From assembly GCA_947626675.1 (NCBI GenBank), contig CANQTC010000001.1, positions 218,121 through 282,120 on the forward strand: DNA of 64,000 nucleotides. The letters run 5' to 3'. The notes under the pieces were generated by a model, which was given only the letters and a program-made list of their open reading frames with translations, was not told the DNA's origin and made no database searches. The position numbers were made by a program, and so were the translations under genes. How positions within the stretch are numbered: the first letter of the stretch is position 1; every line of letters begins with the position of its first letter. The DNA comes from an uncultured Coprococcus sp. Lineage in GTDB: Bacteria > Bacillota > Clostridia > Lachnospirales > Lachnospiraceae. Shown here one piece after another: positions 57,099-64,000 of this stretch.

Positions 57099-57788
57099 TT
57101 ACTCTCTGTGCATTTTACTATTATTTCTGTAATTTATCAAGTCATATAAATCAGACATCGCTCTGTCGATTCCGCCAACCCTGTCTATGATTCCTGCATT
57201 GACAGCTTCAACACCGACAAGAACAGAGCCGATATCTTTTGATAATTCGCTTGTATTAAACATAATACTGCGTAGCTTCTCATCTCTGATATTGGAATGA
57301 GATGATGTAAAACGGATAATCCTGTCCTGCATACGCTCAATATATTCGTAATTCTGTTTCACACCCAGAACAGTCCCATTCATCCGAATCGGATGTACCA
57401 CCATTGTCGCTGTAGGAACAATATAGGACAAATCGCCGGAAACTGCAAGCGGCACGCCAATGGAATGACTTCCGCCTAAAACAAGTGTAACCACCGGCTT
57501 GCTAAGTGATGCAATCATCTCGGCAATAGCAAGCCCTGCTTCAACATCGCCGCCTACCGTATTCAGAAGAACAAGTACGCCCTTTATACTTTCGTCGTCT
57601 TCTACGATTGCAAGTTCAGGAAGTACATGTTCATACTTTGTAGATTTTGTATTATCCGGAAGTGTTTCATGTCCCTCTACTTCACCAATAATACTTAGTA
57701 ACAATATATTGTATTTGTTTTTATTGCCGGATATGATAATCTGACCATTTTCTTTTATCAGTTCCTGTCTTTTTAATTCTGTATCCAT
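57099..57788 (-). CDS. ClpP-like serine protease, TepA family
   Basis: This 229-residue protein has the ClpP fold: LLNTVGGDVEAGLAIAEMIASLSKPV, the nucleophile segment GGSHSIGVPLAVSG and the His segment TMVVHPIRMNG. It lacks a signal peptide and the ATPase-contact motifs of housekeeping ClpP. It matches the B. subtilis TepA (YmfB) family, linked to protein export and spore development. It lies directly before uppP and ftsK, as in other clostridia. A GGGGGG site is 5 nt before the ATG. Confidence 0.85.
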   Translation of the reverse strand: MDTELKRQELIKENGQIIISGNKNKYNILLLSIIGEVEGHETLPDNTKSTKYEHVLPELAIVEDDESIKGVLVLLNTVGGDVEAGLAIAEMIASLSKPVVTLVLGGSHSIGVPLAVSGDLSYIVPTATMVVHPIRMNGTVLGVKQNYEYIERMQDRIIRFTSSHSNIRDEKLRSIMFNTSELSKDIGSVLVGVEAVNAGIIDRVGGIDRAMSDLYDLINYRNNSKMHRE

Positions 57789-57806
57789 ATTTACCCCCCA
57801 TTAAAC

Positions 57807-57839
57807 AATTAAGAAGAACAAATGCTGTCCTTCTTAATT
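57807..57839 (-). terminator. Hairpin between the GH94 gene and tepA-like gene
   Basis: AATTAAGAAGGAC pairs with GTTCTTCTTAATT over a 7-nt loop. The following GTTTAAT is a weak T-run, so it may only partly terminate. Confidence 0.55.
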
Positions 57840-57883
57840 ATTATGGGTGCAAATGCATGAAATATACATCATTGCATTTTATC

Positions 57884-60283
57884 TTACATTGTAAGAACTA
57901 TTTCATTTTCATTTTCTAGTTTTGCCTCCGGAATGTAATTTCCTTCAAGCTTCTCGCCATTCAAGATCAACATTGTACAACCACTCTCATGTCCATTTGG
58001 ATTTAAAACCTTTATATTCAGTTTCTTTCCCCTGAACAGCTTCTGTATTTCAAATTCTTTCCAATCCGATGGAATGGAAGGTGCAATCCGGATGCCGCCG
58101 AAATCAGGCCGCATACCCATGATACCTTCAACGCATCCAACCATACAGGTTGAAGCCGTTCCGGTAAGCCAGTGTACATGCGAACGTCCCTCATACGGAC
58201 TTCCGACTGATTCGGTAAACTGTCCATGACAATACGGCTCCAGTTTTCTGATTTCCGCTTTATCATTCATTGAAGCAGGCGAACTTTCATTAAAATATTC
58301 AAACGCCCTGTTTCCATGCCCCATCAGTGCTTCAGCCAGAATAATCCATCCCTGCGGCTGCGAAAAGATACCTGCATTTTCTTTCGTTCCGCCATTAAAC
58401 AGAAGCATCAGCGCGCCATCAAAAGCATGTTCTTTATAAGGCGGAAACATCAGTCTTACGCCATACGCTGTATTCAGTTCTCTGTGAACAGATTCCAAAG
58501 CAAGTTCAGCCTGTTCTTTACTTGCAAGTCCGCTTATAACAGACCAGGACTGTGGGTTCAGCCACATATTGGCTTCCTTATCATGTTTTGAGCCAATGAC
58601 CATACCGCCTTCTTTATATCCGCGAATATATCGGTCATCCTCCCAGCACTTTTCCTGTATCGTATTGCCAAGTTTGTCCTGAACTTCGTTTATATAAGTT
58701 ATATAATCCGTATCATTCTTTATCTCGGCAAACTTCTTAATAACTGTCATCGCATAATAAAGCTGCATGGCAACAAAAGTTGATTCACCGCGCTTTCCAA
58801 GTCTTAAACAGTCGTTCCAGTCTGCATGAAGTCCGGCAGGCATCCCATTATCTCCAAGCCTGTTCATCGAAAAGTCTATCGCCCGCTTCAGATGCTCATA
58901 TACTGTTCCCTGCTCTTTATTTGCAAACGGGATTACTTCATCTATAAAATCAAGATTACCTGTTTCTGCAATATATTTATATACTGTAGGAAAGAGCCAA
59001 AGCGCATCATCAGCTCTGTATGCCGGATGACCGGTTTCTTTTACATAGGATGCATCATCCGGTGTATCCTCATGTCCCGGATTATGGGTATATTTTACAA
59101 GCGGCAGACCACCGCCGTTATCTACCTGCGCGGATAGCATAAACCGAATCTTTTCAAGAGCCATCTCAGGTGCAAGATGAATAATTCCCTGTATATCCTG
59201 AACAGTATCTCTGTAACCATAACCATTTCTCAAACCGCAGTATGAGAAAGAAGCTGCTCTTGACCATATAAATGTGATAAAGCACTGGTATGAATTCCAT
59301 GTATTTATCATATTATTAAAGGATTCACTTGGTGTTTTCACCTGGAAATGATTCAGTTTTTCATGCCAGTAGTTCTTCAGCTCTTCAAGCTCTTCCTGAC
59401 ATTTTGCGCCCACATTCTGATACTCTGCTATAATCTTATCCGCAGCGGCAGCATCTTTCATCCCCAGAATAAACGCAAATTCTTTCGTTTCTCCCGGTTT
59501 TAATGTAATCTTCGCCGCAAGTGCTCCGCATCCGTTGGAATTGTAATTCAGCTCATTTCCGCAATTTCCGTTGATAACGCCCACAGGATTTGCATAAGTA
59601 TGATATCTTCCAAGAAACGCCTCTCTGTCACCGCAATAAGAATCTACTAAAGCGCCTGTAATGGCAAAGAAACGTCTTTTTGATTCATTACCATCTACCG
59701 CATCTTCTTTAATATTCTCATTAATCGTCTGGAGAATTTTATTATCCATAAAATATGTTCTTGTTATAAACTGTGTGTATTGAAGATTAATCTGGTCCTG
59801 TTCGTAATTGCAGTCATTTGTAAATTCACAATAACCGGTTGCTGTTATATTACGTTCTTTATCAGAATGATTGGTAAGCTTAACCTTCCACACCTCATAC
59901 GTCTTTCCAAGCGGTACATAATAGAGCACCTCTGATTTGATATCTGCATATTCAGCAAGCATATTCGTATAAGCAGTTCCATGATGACATTCGCTCTTAT
60001 AAAGCGATAAATCCTTGCCTACAGGCTGCCATGACGCAGACCAATAATCGGCAGTATCATCATCTCTTAAGTAGATATATCTGCCCGGCTGGTCAAACTG
60101 ATTAAATATATACCGTATGATTCTGCCATTCGCGCCTGATTTTTCAAAACTGTACCCCCCGGCATTGTTTGAAATAATAGCGCCATATTCAGGAGAACCC
60201 AAATAGTTCGCCCACGGAGCAGGTGTATCAGGTCTGTCAATTATATATTCTTTCTCTGCTTCATCAAAATACCCATATCTCAT
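57884..60283 (-). CDS. GH94 glycoside phosphorylase (cellobiose/chitobiose type)
   Basis: This 799-residue enzyme splits a beta-disaccharide with phosphate to give a sugar 1-phosphate and saves one ATP. It opens with the GH94 signature MRYGYFDEAEKEYII followed by RPDTPAPWANYLG, and has the catalytic Asp in ADWNDCL. The PAPW sequence resembles chitobiose as well as cellobiose phosphorylases, so substrate is not fixed. AAGGGG 8 nt upstream sets the start at 60283; the earlier in-frame ATG at 60334 is rejected. No transporter or sugar gene lies next to it. Confidence 0.88.
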   Translation of the reverse strand: MRYGYFDEAEKEYIIDRPDTPAPWANYLGSPEYGAIISNNAGGYSFEKSGANGRIIRYIFNQFDQPGRYIYLRDDDTADYWSASWQPVGKDLSLYKSECHHGTAYTNMLAEYADIKSEVLYYVPLGKTYEVWKVKLTNHSDKERNITATGYCEFTNDCNYEQDQINLQYTQFITRTYFMDNKILQTINENIKEDAVDGNESKRRFFAITGALVDSYCGDREAFLGRYHTYANPVGVINGNCGNELNYNSNGCGALAAKITLKPGETKEFAFILGMKDAAAADKIIAEYQNVGAKCQEELEELKNYWHEKLNHFQVKTPSESFNNMINTWNSYQCFITFIWSRAASFSYCGLRNGYGYRDTVQDIQGIIHLAPEMALEKIRFMLSAQVDNGGGLPLVKYTHNPGHEDTPDDASYVKETGHPAYRADDALWLFPTVYKYIAETGNLDFIDEVIPFANKEQGTVYEHLKRAIDFSMNRLGDNGMPAGLHADWNDCLRLGKRGESTFVAMQLYYAMTVIKKFAEIKNDTDYITYINEVQDKLGNTIQEKCWEDDRYIRGYKEGGMVIGSKHDKEANMWLNPQSWSVISGLASKEQAELALESVHRELNTAYGVRLMFPPYKEHAFDGALMLLFNGGTKENAGIFSQPQGWIILAEALMGHGNRAFEYFNESSPASMNDKAEIRKLEPYCHGQFTESVGSPYEGRSHVHWLTGTASTCMVGCVEGIMGMRPDFGGIRIAPSIPSDWKEFEIQKLFRGKKLNIKVLNPNGHESGCTMLILNGEKLEGNYIPEAKLENENEIVLTM

Positions 60284-60349
60284 ATATTTTCCCCTTTTAC
60301 CGTTTCTACCGTTTTTTAACAGGTCGTTTTCCACTAGCTGTTAAAAACA

Positions 60350-62452
60350 TTATTCAGCATCAGCATCCCTGAGACTAAGACTGATTCTTCCGGCTCTTTC
60401 ATCAATCTTGATAACCTTAACAACAACCTCGTCTCCTACATTTACAACTTCCTCTACTCTTTCAACTCTTCTGTCAGAAAGCTTTGAAATATGAATCAGT
60501 CCGTCTTTGTTTGGTGCAAGTGATACAATTGCGCCGCAATCGATGACCTTAACAACCTTACCACGGTAGTTCTTTCCTACCTCAAGCGGCTCTACAATCA
60601 TATGAATCATATTGATTGCCTTATCCATTCCTTCCTGGTCAACGCCGCAAACCGATATATGTCCTTCGTCATCGATATCAATCTTTACCCCTGTTTCTTC
60701 TATAATGGTGTTAATCGTCTTACCTCTTTGTCCAATCACTTCACCAATCTTTTCAGGATCAATCTTAATCTGTACAATCTTTGGGGCATATTGATTTACC
60801 GTTTGTCTCGGTGCTGCGATAGCCGGCGCCATACAGGTATCCATAATGAAGAATCTTGCTTCTCTTGTTCTTGCTATCGCTTCCTCAACGATTGCCCTTG
60901 TCAGTCCATGAATCTTAATATCCATCTGAATCGCTGTTATACCGTCTTTTGTACCCGTAACCTTGAAATCCATATCGCCGAAGAAATCTTCCAGTCCCTG
61001 AATATCTGTAAGTACAATATAATCATCATCTGTATCCCCTGTAACAAGACCACATGATATACCGGCAACCATCTTCTTGATAGGAACGCCTGCTGCCATC
61101 AGTGACATACAGGATGCACATGTAGATGCCATCGAAGTTGAACCATTGGACTCAAATGTCTCTGATACTGTTCTGATAGCATATGGGAACTCCTCCGGTG
61201 AAGGAAGCACAGGAAGAAGCGCTCTTTCCGCAAGTGCGCCATGTCCAATCTCACGACGTCCCGGACCTCTTGATACCTTTGTTTCTCCAACGGAGTAAGA
61301 TGGGAAATTATAATGATGCATATATCGCTTGGATACAACATTCTCATCAAGTCCGTCTACTTTCTGTATCTCTGAAAGCGGCGCAAGTGTTGTGATATTA
61401 CAAATCTGTGTCTGTCCTCTTGTAAACATGGCAGAACCATGAACTCTCGGTATAATGTCTGTTTCTGCTGCAAGTGGTCTGATTTGATTAATGGCACGTC
61501 CATCCGGTCTCTTATGGTCTTTCAATATCATCTTTCTTACAGTCTTCTTCTGATACTGGTAAAGCGCCTCAGGAATCAGTGCGAGCCACTCCTCATTATC
61601 AGCAAATGCCTCTTCAAACTTCTCACTAATCTGTCTGATATTTTCTTCTCTGACCTGTTTTTCATCTGTAAATACGGCAGTTTCCATCTCTTCCGGTGTA
61701 ACGATTTCTTTCATAGCGGCAAAAAGCTCTTCCGGAACTGCACAGCTTACATATTCATGCTTTGGCTTTCCTACTTCTTCAACCATCTTATTAATAAACT
61801 GAATGATAGAAAGGTTTACATCGTGTGCAAGGTAAATGGCTTCAATCATCTTTGCTTCAGGGAGCTCATTCGCACCTGCTTCAATCATAATAACCTTTGT
61901 ACTTGTTGATGCCACTGTAAGCTTCAAATCACCTTCAGCCCACTGTTTCTGTGACGGGTTTACAATAAATTCCCCATCAATCATTCCAATCTGCGTCATT
62001 GCACATGGTCCGCAGAACGGTACATCTGATATGGCAGTCGCAATCGCTGAACCAAGCATTGCAACAAGCTCCGGTCTGCACTCTGGGTCTACGGATGTTA
62101 CAAGGTTATTCAGTGTAACATCATTTCTGTAATCCTTTGGGAATAAAGGACGCATCGGTCTGTCTATAACTCTTGATGTCAGGACTGCATTCTCTGATGC
62201 TTTTCCCTCTCTCTTGTTAAATCCCCCCGGTATCTTGCCGACTGCATAGAGTTTCTCCTCATATTCAACGCTAAGCGGGAAGAAATCGATTCCATCTCTT
62301 GGCTTTTCCGAAGCTGTTATGGTCGATAATACAGTTGTATCTCCATAATGCATAAATGCAGCTCCATTTGCCTGTGCAGCAACTCTGCCGATATCTACTG
62401 AAAGTGTTCTTCCGGCAATCTCCATCGAGTATCTCTTAAATTCTTTACCCAT
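60350..62452 (-). CDS. pnp: Polyribonucleotide nucleotidyltransferase (PNPase)
   Basis: This 700-residue exoribonuclease degrades RNA 3' to 5' using phosphate. It has two RNase PH domains (about 1-140 and 310-540), a linker helix domain, a KH domain (IGEVIGQRGKTINTIIEETG) and a C-terminal S1 domain (YRGKVVKVIDCGAIVSLAPNKDG). AGGAG 9 nt upstream sets the ATG at 62452. The usual upstream rpsO gene is absent. A long leader hairpin (62479-62568) precedes it, likely used for autoregulation. Confidence 0.96.
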   Translation of the reverse strand: MGKEFKRYSMEIAGRTLSVDIGRVAAQANGAAFMHYGDTTVLSTITASEKPRDGIDFFPLSVEYEEKLYAVGKIPGGFNKREGKASENAVLTSRVIDRPMRPLFPKDYRNDVTLNNLVTSVDPECRPELVAMLGSAIATAISDVPFCGPCAMTQIGMIDGEFIVNPSQKQWAEGDLKLTVASTSTKVIMIEAGANELPEAKMIEAIYLAHDVNLSIIQFINKMVEEVGKPKHEYVSCAVPEELFAAMKEIVTPEEMETAVFTDEKQVREENIRQISEKFEEAFADNEEWLALIPEALYQYQKKTVRKMILKDHKRPDGRAINQIRPLAAETDIIPRVHGSAMFTRGQTQICNITTLAPLSEIQKVDGLDENVVSKRYMHHYNFPSYSVGETKVSRGPGRREIGHGALAERALLPVLPSPEEFPYAIRTVSETFESNGSTSMASTCASCMSLMAAGVPIKKMVAGISCGLVTGDTDDDYIVLTDIQGLEDFFGDMDFKVTGTKDGITAIQMDIKIHGLTRAIVEEAIARTREARFFIMDTCMAPAIAAPRQTVNQYAPKIVQIKIDPEKIGEVIGQRGKTINTIIEETGVKIDIDDEGHISVCGVDQEGMDKAINMIHMIVEPLEVGKNYRGKVVKVIDCGAIVSLAPNKDGLIHISKLSDRRVERVEEVVNVGDEVVVKVIKIDERAGRISLSLRDADAE

Positions 62453-62478
62453 TTCTTTATCTCCTATCAATCTTTTTT

Positions 62479-62568
62479 ATTGTGGAAGACATCGAAACAA
62501 CTGCAAAAAATACCATTAACGGCTTTTATGATATCTTTTGCAGAAGCCTCGATAAGTCTTTCCACAAT
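62479..62568 (-). promoter_or_regulatory. Long leader hairpin of pnp
   Basis: A 90-nt imperfect inverted repeat: ATTGTGGAA with TTCCACAAT at the base, then TCGA and TGCAAAA with TTTTGCA segments. No T-run follows, so it is not a terminator. In E. coli a double-stranded pnp leader is cut by RNase III and then degraded by PNPase, giving autoregulation; the same idea fits here. Confidence 0.65.
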
Positions 62569-62575
62569 CTATTAA

Positions 62576-62604
62576 ATTCTATCATACCCCATTTGAAAAT
62601 ACAA
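62576..62604 (-). promoter_or_regulatory. pnp promoter
   Basis: TTGTAT (62599-62604), a 17-nt spacer and TAGAAT (62576-62581) with an upstream TG making an extended -10. Transcription would begin only a few bases before the leader hairpin. Confidence 0.65.
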
Positions 62605-62750
62605 TAAAATATGGTAAATAAATGTTTAATAGAATTTTCATAATAAATTTGAAAACAACAGATAGGGATACAGTTATTTTTTTGAAAAAGGGATTTAGGA
62701 AATTGGAAGTCCTAAAGTATACACCTAATAAATTTAATTATAGATATTTA

Positions 62751-63167
62751 TCAAATAGTAGCAAAGTACAAATCATCCAAACTAAAACCATTTGTATTAA
62801 CCGCTCCTTCCGATGCATGCCAATACAATTCTGGTATCATTTGCTTTAAATTAACTAAATCAATAAACCAGCTAGCTGAACAATAATCATCAGTGAACAC
62901 AACTTCCAATCTATCTATGATATCTTTTATGTTGCTAAATTTATAATTTTTTCTAATAAATGCTACACCTATCTTTGCACTTATCATGCATACAATGCCA
63001 TCTTTCTGATTAAAAAATCTTGCCCACTCTTCTCCTGCACCATCATCCCAATCTAATTTTAAATTACCATCAGCTGATTGAATTTTTATAAGTAATTCCT
63101 CAAATTCATTATTTATAAATATTTTCTTATTTCTTGCTCTTTTTAATACTTCTATCATATTTTTCAT
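62751..63167 (-). CDS. Small protein, probable immunity protein of a toxin locus
   Basis: This 138-residue protein has no family I recognise. It has no signal peptide or membrane segment, a moderately acidic mixed helix-and-strand composition and several aromatic residues (DWDDGAGEEWARFFNQ, SASWFIDLVN). AGGAG 8 nt before the ATG supports it as a real gene. It lies 17 bp after the end of a decayed Rhs toxin core in the same direction, the position where immunity genes of polymorphic toxins sit. The function is inferred only from this position. Confidence 0.65.
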   Translation of the reverse strand: MKNMIEVLKRARNKKIFINNEFEELLIKIQSADGNLKLDWDDGAGEEWARFFNQKDGIVCMISAKIGVAFIRKNYKFSNIKDIIDRLEVVFTDDYCSASWFIDLVNLKQMIPELYWHASEGAVNTNGFSLDDLYFATI

Positions 63168-63184
63168 GTTCTACACTCCTAACA

Positions 63185-63621
63185 TTATGGATTTCCAGAA
63201 CATCCGTGAATATATCCTGCCTTGTTTCTATATACATTAATCTGGGTTAAAAATGATTCGCCCATCAGGCTTGATGCAAAGGAGCTTGTTATTCCATTCA
63301 GTATTGCCAGTGCATTTATCTGTACTATGCCCTGCAGCACACCCTGTATTCCAAGCGCCACACTTGCGGAAACCGCGCTGTAGCCGCTTGGGTCTTTATG
63401 ACAGGATTGTCTTTTGCATAGGTATAGCGGTGTAAGCTTGCCGGGTCATAGATGCTTCCCTGATAACTGTCCATGCTTATGAAGCTTCCGGTTTCAGGGT
63501 TCATATATCTGGCTCTTAAGTAATATAAACCGCTTGTTACATTAGGACATGTTACTTTTATTCTGCTTCCTAGATTATCTCATCTATAAAATGTTATTCT
63601 ACCTTTATCGTCTGTTAAGGA
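63185..63621 (-). pseudogene. Degenerate Rhs-repeat protein C-terminal fragment
   Basis: The minus strand reads through an Rhs core: GLYYLRARYMNPETGSF, then SLHRYTYAKDNPV, and in another frame DPSGYSAVSASVALGIQGVL to a stop at 63185. The frame breaks near 63391-63400, where one base is missing between NPV and DPSG. A TGA stop at 63580 replaces what should be Trp in FYRWDNLGSR. No start codon or upstream Rhs repeats remain. It is a decayed end of a polymorphic toxin gene. Confidence 0.85.
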
Positions 63622-63639
63622 TATGAATATAATTAACTA

Positions 63640-64000
63640 TCATATCATCGGAATACCATTTCCACTTTCAAGTAAAATTAACCATTTCTCACTATTTTCA
63701 AAAATTATATAGAGTCCTTCATCTTTAACAAACCAATCAAATATTATATTTCTATAACTGTTTTTCCATATCATTTCCCCCGTCAAAGAAAAACATATTA
63801 CAGTTATTTCTCCAATAAATATAATACACGATTGCTTATCAACTTTTATTATTTCAAAAATAGTGGATAATCCATCATTAGACTGAAATAATATATTTCT
63901 TTCTTTTAAATCTACAATATAATCAATGTCATTAACTTAAGATTTAGGTCAAGTTCTTTATCAAAAAGAACCTGACCTTTTTCTTCGATTATCCATCTTT
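63640..64000 (-). pseudogene. Frameshifted gene fragment reaching the window edge
   Basis: On the minus strand, one frame starts at the window edge with RWIIEEKGQVLFDKELDLN and the next frame, from about 63936, continues IDYIVDLKERNILFQ and ends at a TGA at 63640 (SGNGIPMI). The join is a frameshift near 63935. The product is a short, AT-rich, mixed sequence with no family I recognise; position beside Rhs and a small gene suggests another immunity-type remnant. Confidence 0.6.

Noticed and set aside
62479..62568. Hairpin before pnp as rho-independent terminator
   Set aside because: No T-run follows, and the promoter lies just upstream with pnp directly downstream.
62622..62849. Plus-strand open frame of 75 codons
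   Set aside because: It lies partly opposite the 138-residue minus-strand gene, has no ribosome site, and no family likeness.

Overview
The window looks like chromosomal DNA from a low-GC anaerobic Firmicute, most likely a gut Lachnospiraceae member. Indicators are the IspH-S1 fusion, a sodium-pumping decarboxylase operon, spoIIGA-sigE, feoAAB with a DtxR-type regulator, an LPXTG pilus operon and BspA-type leucine-rich repeats. Species cannot be set from the sequence. Nearly all genes lie on the minus strand; the plus-strand exceptions are the DtxR-type regulator, spoIIGA-sigE, tRNA-Leu and an RNase H-like gene.

Left edge (1-1545): an exported protein, cut off by the window edge. Its signal peptide is followed by a ubiquitin domain about 71% identical to eukaryotic ubiquitin but lacking the C-terminal LRLRGG tail, then GLUG-type repeats and Cys-rich modules. 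This is the most unusual item here.

1720-3900: the last two steps of purine synthesis are encoded by a stand-alone AICAR formyltransferase and an archaeal-type PurO IMP cyclohydrolase, under a ZTP (pfl) riboswitch with an overlapping terminator.

3912-17540: a pilus operon in transcription order coiled-coil protein, signal peptidase I, a 3,322-residue LPXTG adhesin (His/Cys repeats, CHAP domain, leucine-rich repeats with a 279-bp period), backbone pilin and class C sortase.

17600-24000: ferrous iron uptake (feoA, feoA, feoB) divergent from a DtxR-type regulator, with palindromic operators; then a phosphatidylethanolamine operon (flippase-like membrane protein, pssA, psd).

24000-30400: a subtilisin-like protease divergent from a short SpoIIGA and SigE, tRNA-Leu(CAA), sortase B, a NUDIX hydrolase and a penicillin-binding protein.

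30300-43400: FtsW/RodA, U32 peptidase, ZapA, RuvB and RuvA, an RNase H-like nuclease, then IspH-S1, Cmk, a flavoprotein and KtrAB potassium uptake.

43500-49020: a five-gene biotin-dependent decarboxylase/sodium pump operon with two different carboxyltransferases, so it could also act as a transcarboxylase.

49170-62580: PgsA, RimO, FolD, formate-THF ligase, FtsK, UppP, a ClpP-like protease, a GH94 phosphorylase and PNPase with a long leader hairpin.

62750-64000: a small, probably immunity-type gene next to degenerate Rhs and other gene fragments, the remains of a polymorphic toxin locus.
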